Source: Brevibacillus laterosporus (GTDB lineage Bacteria; Bacillota; Bacilli; Brevibacillales; Brevibacillaceae). From it: a DNA stretch of 64,000 bases. Positions 42,247 to 50,896 of this stretch are shown here, piece by piece. The notes under the pieces are model-generated. The model saw nothing but the letters and a program-made list of their open reading frames with translations. It was not told the DNA's origin and did not search any database. Every line of letters starts with the position of its first letter. Within the stretch, counting starts at the first letter, position 1. The position numbers were made by a program, and so were the translations under genes. The stretch covers positions 1-64,000 of the forward strand of contig NZ_JAUKFY010000011.1 in NCBI RefSeq assembly GCF_030489605.1, given 5' to 3'.

Positions 42247-44283
42247 ATGTCAGTCGGTAGAAATGAACTGTGTCCATGTGGCAGCGGTAAGAAATATAAA
42301 AAGTGCTGTGGTGTTGTGACGGACATTGCTCAGGTACGCATGGCTCGCGAGCAAAAGCTCCGCAAAGAGTTTGCTACTTGGACAGAACGTCTAACGAAAT
42401 ATGTGGTGCAGCATGTCAACGATATAGAAATAAGCAGGGCTAGAGACCGTTTTGCACAAGAAACGGGCCTTACCCTAAAAGAGCTGTTCCAACCACGCTG
42501 GATGGACCATTTTATGAATTGGTATGTGTTCGATGTGAAAAACGAGGGTGTTTCTGTCCTTGAAGATTTCATCGCTCAATACGGTAAACGAATGGATCAA
42601 GAGATAAAAGAAGGTTTATTACATCTTCAATTAGGTCTTTACGAGATTACATCCGTTACAGAGGATAAGACTGTTGTTACTGATTTGTACACCAATCAGG
42701 AGCACAATCTAATCTCTTCCCAATCTGTTGTGCTAAAGCCAGGCCAACTCTTGCTTGCTAGATTAATTCCGCTAGGCTATCGTGATTCTATCTTCTCAGG
42801 CAGTCTCATGGTAAGCGCTACGCTTAAAAATGAATTGCTAACGATAGCGAAAAAAATGGAAAGCTCCGGTAGAGAAGCTGTATCACTCGCTCTTTACAAG
42901 CGTTTAAATGAACAGGGTGTAAGCTATGAGCAGGAGCCTGAGGAAGAGAGTATGGTTCGCTTTGTTTATGAAGGCGTGCATGCTCCTGAAATCAGACGCT
43001 TATTAAAAACACACGGGTCCTTTGAATCCAAAAAGCAAGAGCCTTCTCAAGAGACTTGGGTATATGCTTCGCAAAAGGATGAATTCCTGATTCGCTCTCT
43101 AGATAGTGCATTGTTGGAACTTCATGAAATTGCAGCAGAATTGATTTTAGAACAAAAACGACTAACGATTGAAGGCTATAAATCAGGCGTTGAACAGGCA
43201 AGCGATGCACTTCAGCTAGGTGCCCCAACTGAAGAAATAGCGATTAATGGATTAAGCTCGACAGGAACAAAGCTGACGAAGGGTACATTATTCATCACAA
43301 GTGCGCCTACATTACCGCCTAAAGTATTACAATGGGCAGTTCAGAGTTACTTTACAGAGAAGTGGTTGCAGACGTCTCAGATAGAGCTTCAGGATGTACC
43401 ACCATTGCTGGTAGCCGCTTCTGATAAACAAGAGTTAAAAAATGTCCTTACTCAAATCTTAGACAAGCTAGAGCATGAGGAAGCGATGGGACAAGGCATT
43501 GCGCGCTTTATGAATATTGAAGTGCTAAAGACCAAACTGTCCATGCCGAATCATTTGCATCATATTGCTAATCTGTTGGATCGTCCGTTAATCGAAGGTT
43601 TACCGGAGAGTATTTTTACGGTTCGCCCAGAAGTGCTGGCTGACATAGCTTCTTTCGTAGAGGAAATGACAGCAGGAAAATCTGAGCTAACGATGAAAAA
43701 ATACGATGAGACGATGAACCTGTTCCGCACATTTATTCGTAATGCTTTTGGTCCTACTTTTGATTGGAACGCATTACGTATTCAGCATGTTGCTTATTTC
43801 TTAGCGCATGATGTGTTGGAACGTGTTGATACGCCGTCCAAAACTTTAGCGAATAATCTGCTTTCCGTTCTAACAGCGTTCTTCAAATGGCTAGATAAAA
43901 AGCATCAGACCTTATTAACTGCTGATATGCTGAACTTAATTAGTCAGCTTAAAGAGGATCTGCCTGAGGCATATCGTATGCGCACGTTGTTATCCAAGGA
44001 GGCGAATCATTCTCTACACCAATCCTCTCTGCAACCGCAGGTGGTGCTGGAAGAAATGTTAGCTTATGCCGGGAAGAAACAACCTGAGCATGCCTTGATG
44101 CGTCAAAATGGTGAACAACTATCATTTGTAACAGAACAAGAAATAGTGATGAGCGAGGGCTGGAGCATATCTGCTATCGCTGGGCTTGTAGAGGATGGTA
44201 CACTCCGTCTCTATGGTGCCCCAGAGATTTATCCACCCGCTATTACTGAATTGGTGATAGCTGCTACTAAACAAAAAGCGTAA
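42247..44283 (+). CDS. Large SEC-C motif protein with integrase-like helical region
   Basis: A 678-residue protein that opens with a SEC-C zinc motif (Cys9, Cys11, Cys20, Cys21 in CPCGSGKKYKKCC), as in the SecA C-terminus. Residues about 60-330 are unassigned. Residues about 474-551 (SELTMKKYDETMNLFRTFI through SVLTAFFKWLDKK) look like the N-terminal SAM-like core-binding domain of tyrosine recombinases, but no catalytic domain follows. AAAGGAG lies 12 nt upstream. The function is unknown; it could be an adaptor with nucleic-acid or protein-binding activity. Confidence 0.7.
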   Translation: MSVGRNELCPCGSGKKYKKCCGVVTDIAQVRMAREQKLRKEFATWTERLTKYVVQHVNDIEISRARDRFAQETGLTLKELFQPRWMDHFMNWYVFDVKNEGVSVLEDFIAQYGKRMDQEIKEGLLHLQLGLYEITSVTEDKTVVTDLYTNQEHNLISSQSVVLKPGQLLLARLIPLGYRDSIFSGSLMVSATLKNELLTIAKKMESSGREAVSLALYKRLNEQGVSYEQEPEEESMVRFVYEGVHAPEIRRLLKTHGSFESKKQEPSQETWVYASQKDEFLIRSLDSALLELHEIAAELILEQKRLTIEGYKSGVEQASDALQLGAPTEEIAINGLSSTGTKLTKGTLFITSAPTLPPKVLQWAVQSYFTEKWLQTSQIELQDVPPLLVAASDKQELKNVLTQILDKLEHEEAMGQGIARFMNIEVLKTKLSMPNHLHHIANLLDRPLIEGLPESIFTVRPEVLADIASFVEEMTAGKSELTMKKYDETMNLFRTFIRNAFGPTFDWNALRIQHVAYFLAHDVLERVDTPSKTLANNLLSVLTAFFKWLDKKHQTLLTADMLNLISQLKEDLPEAYRMRTLLSKEANHSLHQSSLQPQVVLEEMLAYAGKKQPEHALMRQNGEQLSFVTEQEIVMSEGWSISAIAGLVEDGTLRLYGAPEIYPPAITELVIAATKQKA

Positions 44284-44291
44284 TTCATATT

Positions 44292-44328
44292 CATCCCGTC
44301 TTGCTAGCTGAGTGAGGCGGGATGTTTT
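44292..44328 (+). terminator. Terminator after SEC-C gene
   Basis: CATCCCG pairs with CGGGATG around a 19-nt loop, followed by TTTTG. Confidence 0.65.
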
Positions 44329-44403
44329 GCTTATTGGCCCCTATGAATGGAGAAGCAAGGATACTCACACAATAAAGAGAGCAAGATAAAAGGAGGAGAA
44401 CAG

Positions 44404-44547
44404 ATGGCAAAGCAAATCAAAGGCAAAAGCGATAAGTATCATATTCGTCATGGCGGAGATGCGCACCATACTGGACAAAATGCAAAGCATGAGAATGAAA
44501 GCAAGCCGGTAAAAGGCTTTAGCCAAGCACCCCACGGGATGCAATAG
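44404..44547 (+). CDS. Small hydrophilic protein (47 aa)
   Basis: A 47-residue, His/Lys/Gly-rich, non-hydrophobic protein (GKSDKYHIRHGGDAHHTGQ) starting 8 nt after AAGGAGG. The composition resembles minor small acid-soluble spore proteins, but no family signature is certain. The frame extends upstream to 44347 without a ribosome site. Confidence 0.6.
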   Translation: MAKQIKGKSDKYHIRHGGDAHHTGQNAKHENESKPVKGFSQAPHGMQ

Positions 44548-44879
44548 TTCATCTGTTGACTCCAAATCATATCTCGCTGTCTTCACTTTTCCGATCCCCT
44601 TTCGTTTCCTATTAGCGAAAGGGGTTTCTGATTTCATAGACATTTTTCTACAAAATCCCACATGCTTGTGATATGATAGAGGATGTAGTTTTTAGCAAAA
44701 ATAGGTGAAAAGCTCTATTTCACTTCCCGAAATCTCAATTTATAATGATGGGAATTGTGAGACAAGAGGCTTGGGTTGTAAAAGTTAAGTGTAACCTTTC
44801 TGAGGTGTTGGCTGTCTTAACAAAGGAACATAGATTGCGAGTGACAAGATTATTTGTCACATAAGGAGACTGATTACAT
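44548..44879. other. Intergenic region before the LCP gene
   Basis: 332 nt. A hairpin CCCCTTTCG / CGAAAGGGG at 44596-44624 with TTTCTGATTT after it is a weak terminator for the upstream small gene. GTGACAA / TTGTCAC at 44841-44860 is listed separately. Nothing else is supported. Confidence 0.5.
44841..44860. promoter_or_regulatory. Inverted repeat just upstream of the LCP ribosome site
   Basis: GTGACAA, 6 nt, TTGTCAC, ending 3 nt before AAGGAG. It could be an operator or a hairpin controlling access to the LCP ribosome site. Confidence 0.35.
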
Positions 44880-46379
44880 ATGCAAGAAACGGTTGCGAAC
44901 ACGAGTAAGCGCACCGCTTCCAAACCGAAGAAACCTAAGAAAAAGAAGACAAAGCTACGCATAATTCTTCTCACCCTGGTAGCCTTATTCATTTTGGGTG
45001 GAGGGGCCTATGCCTATTATGTGTACCAGACAATTGATAAAGCTATGGAAAAGGCAACGGAAGACCCTTATCAAGATGTAAACAATGTGTTGCCTGTTGA
45101 TACGAGCTATAGTTCAAACAAACCTATCTCTGTTGTGCTGTTGGGACGAGATTCGAGGCCGGAGACAGGCTCGGCTAATACCGATGTAATGATTGTAGGG
45201 GTTATTGATCCTGATACGAAAAAGGTGACAATGATCTCCATTCCCCGAGATACCCGAGTCAAAATTCCAGGCTACCGCGGATATCATAAGGTGAATGCTG
45301 TATTTGCCAACGGAGAGGCTGAGCGCCGTCAGGCGAAAGCAAAGGGGGAAACACCTACTGAAAATGGGATCACCCTAACGAAAAAAACGCTTGAGCAGGT
45401 GCTGGGCATTCCGATCAACCACTATGTTGAGGTTGATTTTAATGGATTTAAAGCGGTCGTGGATGCGGTAGGTGGAGTGGAAGTCAACATAGACCGCCGA
45501 CTTGTATATGACGATCCTACTGATAACACCCATATTAACCTTAATCCGGGGCGGCAGGTGCTGAATGGTAAGAATGCACTTGATTATGTGCGGCATCGTC
45601 ACGATAATCGCGGTACCAAGTATTATTCCAATGACTTTGAACGAAACCAACGTCAGCAGGAAGTAATTAAGGCGATTATGAATAATATGCTGTCGATTGA
45701 AGGCTTTGCTAAATTGCCTAAAGTGATAGAAACAACTGGTGATCATATCCACACTGATTTTAGCAAGGAACAAATACTAGGCATTGCAAATGATTTTAAA
45801 AGCTTTAACATGGATAATTTTGTCGTAGTAGACAGTGGGGCCTTTTGGAGCTCAAGTACAAGCTACACATTGCTACCAACGAGCAAAAAAGATGAGATTC
45901 GCCAAACCTTACAAGCTGCTATGAGGCTGGACAGCAGCGAGGTGGCTAAAATTGATTACAATGACTCTCCGTTTGATAATCAAGTAGTGGAATTTGTAAA
46001 TAATTCCAAATCAAAAAAGAAGCAGCAATCAACGAAACCTAAGCAATCCACTAACAAAGTCCAATCGGAAACGAAAGAATCCGATACAATCAAAAATGGG
46101 AATGAGCAGCAAGGTAACGAGCAGGACCTGTTAAATGGTCACGGACAAAATGGTGCAAATGATTCTGGAAATAATGGATGGGATAACAATAATGGAAGCT
46201 CAGGACAGTCGGAGAGTAATTCACCGCCAGCCGATATTATTGACGCACCTAATTTCCAGCAAAATACCCCAGCTTCTAATCACGAAATGACGCCTCCACC
46301 GGTAAATATTACGCCACCATCAGGTGCTAGCTCACCTTCTGTTGGAAGGGGAACACTTCCGGAGAGCCAAGTATCCTAG
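44880..46379 (+). CDS. LytR-CpsA-Psr (LCP) family wall-polymer ligase
   Basis: A 499-residue membrane-anchored protein. After a Lys-rich cytoplasmic tail there is one membrane segment (about 27-49). The LCP domain covers about 82-330 with the catalytic arginine/aspartate motifs GRDSRPETGSANTDVMI, MISIPRDTRVKIPGYR and LDYVRHRHDNRG. LCP enzymes attach teichoic acid or other glycopolymers to peptidoglycan. The last 130 residues are a low-complexity Asn/Gln/Ser/Pro tail outside the cell. AAGGAG lies 10 nt upstream. Confidence 0.93.
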   Translation: MQETVANTSKRTASKPKKPKKKKTKLRIILLTLVALFILGGGAYAYYVYQTIDKAMEKATEDPYQDVNNVLPVDTSYSSNKPISVVLLGRDSRPETGSANTDVMIVGVIDPDTKKVTMISIPRDTRVKIPGYRGYHKVNAVFANGEAERRQAKAKGETPTENGITLTKKTLEQVLGIPINHYVEVDFNGFKAVVDAVGGVEVNIDRRLVYDDPTDNTHINLNPGRQVLNGKNALDYVRHRHDNRGTKYYSNDFERNQRQQEVIKAIMNNMLSIEGFAKLPKVIETTGDHIHTDFSKEQILGIANDFKSFNMDNFVVVDSGAFWSSSTSYTLLPTSKKDEIRQTLQAAMRLDSSEVAKIDYNDSPFDNQVVEFVNNSKSKKKQQSTKPKQSTNKVQSETKESDTIKNGNEQQGNEQDLLNGHGQNGANDSGNNGWDNNNGSSGQSESNSPPADIIDAPNFQQNTPASNHEMTPPPVNITPPSGASSPSVGRGTLPESQVS

Positions 46380-46769
46380 AAGACTGGCAGCTAGTGAAAA
46401 ACATTGTTTTTAGGATGCTCATAGCAACAATAATATAGTAGCGTAGCAGGCCAGCTGGAGAACTCCAGCTGGTTTTTTTGCTGATAAGGCAATGTAACTG
46501 TGTACAACCTATGCCTGAATCGTATTTATAGGCGAGATACCTTTGAAAAATGTTCACATTCTGGGAAAGTTTAAATAAGATTGTTTCGCTGATGGCTGGC
46601 TCTGATGCTTTGAATGAATCAATCATTTCCAAAATAAATTGTTTCAAAGGGATATGAGGTAGTTACCAAAGAGAAAAATCATGATAAAATAAAAGGAACA
46701 ATCAGAATATTTTTAGGGTTGTATGTTTTGGACGAATGACATTGGCTGTAAGGGAAAGGGGAGATAGGT
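46380..46769. other. 390-nt gap after the LCP gene
   Basis: It contains the terminator at 46450-46480. The rest is AT-rich, with a possible -10 in the segment around 46682-46690, and no supported gene or repeat. Confidence 0.45.
46450..46480 (+). terminator. Terminator after the LCP gene
   Basis: Perfect 10-bp stem CCAGCTGGAG / CTCCAGCTGG with a two-base loop, followed by seven T residues. Confidence 0.93.
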
Positions 46770-47072
46770 ATGACACTTTTTTTGGTGAATACGGGCCTTG
46801 TTCTTTTATTCTTGTATTTTATTAGTCGTCAGAGCGATGATGAAATCCTGTATGATGAAGATTATTTCCTCGAACACCCTTCTGCGTTGGAAGAATATCA
46901 ACAAATGCCAATTGAATTTCAGAATGCCTTCTTCCGTAAGCATAAGGAGTGGCTAAAAGAAAAGTATATGCTAGGAGATAGCTATCTGCTGGGATACTGT
47001 CCAAATAAAGATGTCAGGCGGATATGGCTGTCCGAATTTCTAAATAAAAAGGACTGCCACCCAACACCATGA
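46770..47072 (+). CDS. Hypothetical membrane-anchored protein
   Basis: A 100-residue protein with one N-terminal hydrophobic segment (about 2-19) and a mostly acidic, then aromatic cytoplasmic or extracellular part (DDEILYDEDYFLEHPSALEE; WLKEKYMLGDSYLLGYC). GGGGAG lies 6 nt before the ATG. I do not recognise the family. Confidence 0.6.
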   Translation: MTLFLVNTGLVLLFLYFISRQSDDEILYDEDYFLEHPSALEEYQQMPIEFQNAFFRKHKEWLKEKYMLGDSYLLGYCPNKDVRRIWLSEFLNKKDCHPTP

Positions 47073-47190
47073 ATAAGTAAAGTAAAGTAAAAGCTATTGC
47101 TTTATGAAAGCGGTTTCTTTATGTCTAACTTTACGGCTTCCTCTGATTTCAGTATGATGGATGAAGTGCATCATGAGGAGGAAGAAAACT

Positions 47191-47655
47191 ATGTTAGATA
47201 TATTGGTGGCAAAAGTAGACGAAGAACTTTCAGCCTACGGTGTAACCACAGAGGTATTACTAAAAACAGAACGCTCGATTTTAGAAGGGGAAGAATACCA
47301 CGAGGTTGAGATGCGGTTCATGAAGGATGAAGCAAAGGAAGGTGCACCAGTCGCTGTTATTCACTTATTTCCGCTCGAAGAAGCAAAAATGTGCGAAATT
47401 GAAGTAGAGGTTACTTATCTTGTAGAGGGACGAGATACCAATGCTTTGTGGCAAGCTGCTAAAGCCATTGTGCCGGAGATCGCCTTTACAAGCAAAAAAC
47501 GCATGCTATCGCCAGAGCAGGACTCGCAGGTGGAATGGGTTGCCGATTTTCATTTTATGCTTCCGCTCAATCCAATGGATGAGCAGGATGAATGGAAGCC
47601 GGTGCTTACAAATATGGCAGCACATGTAGGAAAATTGGTGCGTATTGCTTATTAA
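47191..47655 (+). CDS. Hypothetical protein
   Basis: A 154-residue soluble alpha/beta protein with many acidic residues (EVEMRFMKDEAKEGAPVAVI; VEWVADFHFMLPL), not recognised. The ATG at 47191 follows GGAGG by 8 nt. An overlapping 70-codon frame from 47097 in another phase has no ribosome site and is left out. It ends before a bidirectional terminator. Confidence 0.62.
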   Translation: MLDILVAKVDEELSAYGVTTEVLLKTERSILEGEEYHEVEMRFMKDEAKEGAPVAVIHLFPLEEAKMCEIEVEVTYLVEGRDTNALWQAAKAIVPEIAFTSKKRMLSPEQDSQVEWVADFHFMLPLNPMDEQDEWKPVLTNMAAHVGKLVRIAY

Positions 47656-47666
47656 CCTATAAAGGC

Positions 47667-47697
47667 AAAAGGCTCTCAATCGAGAGCCTTTTCTTTT
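47667..47697. terminator. Bidirectional terminator between 47191 gene and the dehydrogenase
   Basis: Perfect stem AAAAGGCTCTC / GAGAGCCTTTT with an AATC loop. The right side continues CTTTT; the A-run on the left serves the minus strand. Confidence 0.9.
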
Positions 47698-48602
47698 ACC
47701 ATAATTCCGGTCTTTTCCTCATAAATTTTAAATAAAGCGGCCATATCCTCCATTGGATATTTTTCGCTAGCTTGCTGATACATTTGTTCAGCCAGCTTAT
47801 TGATCGGCATGTCCAGCTCGTAAGCTTTTGCTAATTCTCCAGCAATCCGCATGTCTTTGTATAACAATTGATTGCTAAAGCGTGCATCAAAATCACGTTG
47901 ATGTACCAATGGAACGATCCGATGCAGCATTTTGCTGTCTCCCGTGCTTGCTGACAGCACCTCATACAACTGAGTTGTATCAACCCCTGCTTTGGTAGCC
48001 AAAATGAAGGTTTCTGCTAAAGCAGCCGTATGTACGCCAATCAAATAGTTATTCATCAGCTTAGCAATACTGCCATTACCGATTTTTCCCAAGTAAAACA
48101 AATTTGTTCCGAGTGCTTCAAATACTGGTTTAGCTCGCTCGTAATCGTTTTCTAATCCGCCACACATGATAGCTAGGGTACCGGCAGTAGCTCCCATCGG
48201 ACCGCCGCTGATCGGAGCATCCATGTAAGATCCTCCCTTTGCTGTGATAGCGTCGTACACGCGTTGATTTAGTAACGGGCTTATTGTGGAGTGGTCAATC
48301 ACCAATGTTCCTGTCAGATCAGCGCTTAGAATGCCATTTTCGCCAAAATAAACTTCTTCAATCGTAGAGGGAAGAGGTAAGCAGGTAAGTAAAATATCTA
48401 CCTTTTCCGCCAGATCCGCAGGGTTTTTAGCTTCAACTGCACCTAGAGAAACAGCCTTATCTATAGGGCCGCGGCTTCTCGAAACAACATGCACAGGAAA
48501 TCCAGCCTTTAGTAAATTTTGTACCATAGGTAATCCCATCGTACCTAGTCCAATAAATCCAATTGTCTCCAGTGTAATCTCCTCCAATTTTACAGAGCTC
48601 AT
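47676..48602 (-). CDS. Beta-hydroxyacid dehydrogenase (3-hydroxyisobutyrate / tartronate semialdehyde reductase family)
   Basis: A 308-residue NAD(P)-dependent oxidoreductase. The Rossmann start IGFIGLGTMG lies at 14-23, the substrate-binding SGGPMGATAGTLAIM at about 133-147, and the catalytic lysine in GNGSIAKLMNN near 177. The usual family start is right before IGFIGLG, so the first ten residues are extra. A TATAAT only 12 nt upstream of the ATG and a GGAGGAG inside the frame at 48579-48585, 6 nt before a CTG (48572), leave the true start open. The substrate is unknown; tartronate semialdehyde would fit glycerate metabolism elsewhere in the window. Confidence 0.85.
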   Translation of the reverse strand: MSSVKLEEITLETIGFIGLGTMGLPMVQNLLKAGFPVHVVSRSRGPIDKAVSLGAVEAKNPADLAEKVDILLTCLPLPSTIEEVYFGENGILSADLTGTLVIDHSTISPLLNQRVYDAITAKGGSYMDAPISGGPMGATAGTLAIMCGGLENDYERAKPVFEALGTNLFYLGKIGNGSIAKLMNNYLIGVHTAALAETFILATKAGVDTTQLYEVLSASTGDSKMLHRIVPLVHQRDFDARFSNQLLYKDMRIAGELAKAYELDMPINKLAEQMYQQASEKYPMEDMAALFKIYEEKTGIMVKEKALD

Positions 48603-48613
48603 GCTTACTCTTT

Positions 48614-48643
48614 ATTATAACAGGGCAAAACAATCATAGTCAG
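48614..48643 (-). promoter_or_regulatory. Candidate promoter of the dehydrogenase gene
   Basis: On the minus strand CTGACT (48643-48638), 18 nt, and a consensus TATAAT (48619-48614). The predicted transcript starts near 48607, only about 5 nt before the annotated ATG. Confidence 0.5.
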
Positions 48644-48675
48644 AAAAAAAGGAATTTTTGAAGTGCGTAGAGAAA

Positions 48676-48693
48676 TGAGTGAACATTCATTCA
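48676..48693 (+). promoter_or_regulatory. FadR-like operator upstream of fadH
   Basis: TGAGTGAACATTCATTCA agrees with the Bacillus FadR (TetR-type) consensus TGAATGANTANTCATTCA at 14 of 16 fixed positions, as I recall that consensus. It lies 23 nt before the chosen fadH start, which suits repression relieved by long-chain acyl-CoA. Confidence 0.55.
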
Positions 48694-48716
48694 AAAATAG
48701 AAAGTGGGGATATCGG

Positions 48717-50717
48717 ATGCTATCACATATTTTTCAACCAATTCAAATTGCTACACTACAGCTACCTAACCGTGTGATTATGGGGTCTATGCATGTGGGC
48801 TTGGAAGCATTAGATCATGGATATGAGCGCCTTACTGCTTTTTATGTAGAACGAGCAAAAGGAGAAGCAGGCTTAATTGTTACGGGAGGGGCCGCAGTGT
48901 TGCCAGAAGGAGGTGGCGGAGCAGGCTTTACGAACATTTATGCAGATGAGCATATTCCACCACTGTATAACATGACCCGTGCTGTCCATGAAGCTGGTGG
49001 AAGGATTGCGTTACAGCTTTTTCATGCGGGGCGTTATGCTTACAAGGAAATGACGGGACTTGACCCTGTAGCTCCTTCTCCGTTACAAGCACCTATTAAT
49101 CGGACTGCCCCTATTGAAATGGATGAGGAATTAATTTTACATACCATTCAAGCTTTTGCAGATGCAGCCCGCCGAGCAAAGGAAGCAGGCTTTGATGCAG
49201 TTGAAATCATGGGCTCGGAGGGGTACTTAATTAATCAATTTTTGTCGCCTGTGACCAATCAGCGTTCAGATGGATGGGGTGGAGACTTAAAACGGCGTGC
49301 GCGATTTGGATTGGAGATAGCCAGGCAGGTTAAGAAAGCGGTTGGTCCAGAGTATCCTGTCCTTTTTCGAATGTCTGGGCTTGATGTTATGCCCAACAGT
49401 ACGACATTAGAAGAAACTGTTCAATTTGCAGTATGGCTGGAGGAACTAGGCATTGATGCCTTAAATATTGGCATTGGCTGGCACGAGTCCCAAGTGCCCA
49501 CCATTTCAATGATGGTTCCCCGAGCTTCATATGTTTGGGTAGCAAAGGAAATCAAAGCGGCGGTTGATATTCCAGTTATTGCCAGCAACCGCATAAACGA
49601 TGTTCGTTTGGCAAATCAAATCATCGCAGAGGGACATAGTGATCTTGTTTCCATGGCTCGGCCTTTTTTGGCAGATCCGTATATTGTAGCCAAGAGCAGA
49701 GCAGGTCGTTTTGCTGAGGTTAATACATGCATCGCCTGTAATCAGGCTTGTCTCGACCATATTTTTGAAGGGAAAACAGCTTCTTGTTTAGTTAATCCAT
49801 TAGCAGGTCGTGAATGGGACATCAGCATTACACCAGCGGAAAAGACCAAAAAGGTGGCAGTTATTGGAGCAGGTCCGGCTGGGCTGGAGGCAGCGCGTGT
49901 GCTAGCATTGCGCGGGCATGACGTGTCATTATGGGAGAGAAATAATCGCTTAGGGGGGCAGCTTAATTTTGCCAGTCAGGTTCCTGGGAAGAGTGAATTT
50001 AAGGAAACACTCCGCTACTACGAGAATGAGTTACGTAGACTAGGGGTAAAGGTACATCTGGGAGAAGAGGCCACCAGCGATAAGCTTGTCGCTGAAGGGG
50101 TAAGTGAAGTCGTCCTTGCTACCGGGGTAATACCACGATCGCCTGAGCTTCCGGGGATGGAGCTGCCGCATGTTGTAAGCTATGCTGATGTCTTTACAGG
50201 AAAGGTACCAGTGGGTCAGCAGGTAGTGATCATTGGAGCAGGGGGAATTGCCTGCGATTTATCACATCTACTGGTAACGAACACCACCCTTTCAGCGGAA
50301 GCAGGTCAATATTTAGCGGAGTATGGGATCGTGTCAGCGAAATCATATGGTAGCATGCAATATAACAAGCGTTCTATCACGCTTTTGCGTCGAGGTAAAC
50401 ATGTTGGCACGGGATTAGGCAAAACCACTCGCTGGGCCGTTCTAGCGTTGTTAAAGAGACACGGAGTAGTAATGAAAACGGAAATCGAGTACAAAGAAAT
50501 TTTACCAAGTGGCGTTCGTATTATAGAGAAAGGGCAAGAAGTAATCATTCCGGCGGACACGGTGATAATAGCAGCTGGAAGCACACCGAATCGCATACTT
50601 GCGGATTCTTTGCCAGCAGAAATGAAGGTTCATTTGATTGGTGGAGCGAAGGAAGCAGGGGAATTGGATGCGAAACGAGCCATATGGGAGGGCATGAGCG
50701 TAGGGAGAGAAGTATAG
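48717..50717 (+). CDS. fadH: 2,4-dienoyl-CoA reductase FadH-type flavo-enzyme
   Basis: A 666-residue protein. The N-terminal old-yellow-enzyme TIM barrel (about 1-330; NRVIMGSMHVGLE near 18) is followed by a 4Fe-4S cysteine cluster (CIACNQAC, then SCLVNP), an FAD-binding Rossmann segment VIGAGPAGLEAARVLALRG and an NAD(P) segment VIIGAGGIACDLSHLL. It reduces 2,4-dienoyl-CoA in the beta-oxidation of unsaturated fatty acids. I chose the ATG at 48717 because homologues begin just before this sequence. The upstream ATG at 48675 overlaps the FadR-like box. Confidence 0.88.
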   Translation: MLSHIFQPIQIATLQLPNRVIMGSMHVGLEALDHGYERLTAFYVERAKGEAGLIVTGGAAVLPEGGGGAGFTNIYADEHIPPLYNMTRAVHEAGGRIALQLFHAGRYAYKEMTGLDPVAPSPLQAPINRTAPIEMDEELILHTIQAFADAARRAKEAGFDAVEIMGSEGYLINQFLSPVTNQRSDGWGGDLKRRARFGLEIARQVKKAVGPEYPVLFRMSGLDVMPNSTTLEETVQFAVWLEELGIDALNIGIGWHESQVPTISMMVPRASYVWVAKEIKAAVDIPVIASNRINDVRLANQIIAEGHSDLVSMARPFLADPYIVAKSRAGRFAEVNTCIACNQACLDHIFEGKTASCLVNPLAGREWDISITPAEKTKKVAVIGAGPAGLEAARVLALRGHDVSLWERNNRLGGQLNFASQVPGKSEFKETLRYYENELRRLGVKVHLGEEATSDKLVAEGVSEVVLATGVIPRSPELPGMELPHVVSYADVFTGKVPVGQQVVIIGAGGIACDLSHLLVTNTTLSAEAGQYLAEYGIVSAKSYGSMQYNKRSITLLRRGKHVGTGLGKTTRWAVLALLKRHGVVMKTEIEYKEILPSGVRIIEKGQEVIIPADTVIIAAGSTPNRILADSLPAEMKVHLIGGAKEAGELDAKRAIWEGMSVGREV

Positions 50718-50847
50718 CGTACCTGCTATACCGTTTCACGTATGACCCAGAACAGGTGTATTTTGCTGTACAAAAAGTAAATTAAGCCATACGTTATTTG
50801 ATTTTTTGGCGCATACAAATCTGCAATGCTTTGCGTACAACTTAAAT

Positions 50848-50896
50848 AAAGCCTCCCACCCATTTGTATTAATTACTGTGGGTGGAGAGGCTTTTT
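50848..50896. terminator. Bidirectional terminator between fadH and the histidine kinase
   Basis: AAAGCCTCCCACCC pairs with GGGTGGAGAGGCTTT, followed by TTT; an A-rich flank precedes it. The stop codon of the kinase is in the loop. Confidence 0.88.

Noticed and set aside
45375-45773. 132-codon antisense frame within the LCP gene
   Set aside because: Lies across conserved LCP catalytic motifs on the other strand; no start signal.
47097-47309. 70-codon frame overlapping the gene at 47191 in another phase
   Set aside because: No ribosome site; the 47191 frame has GGAGG 8 nt upstream and is longer.
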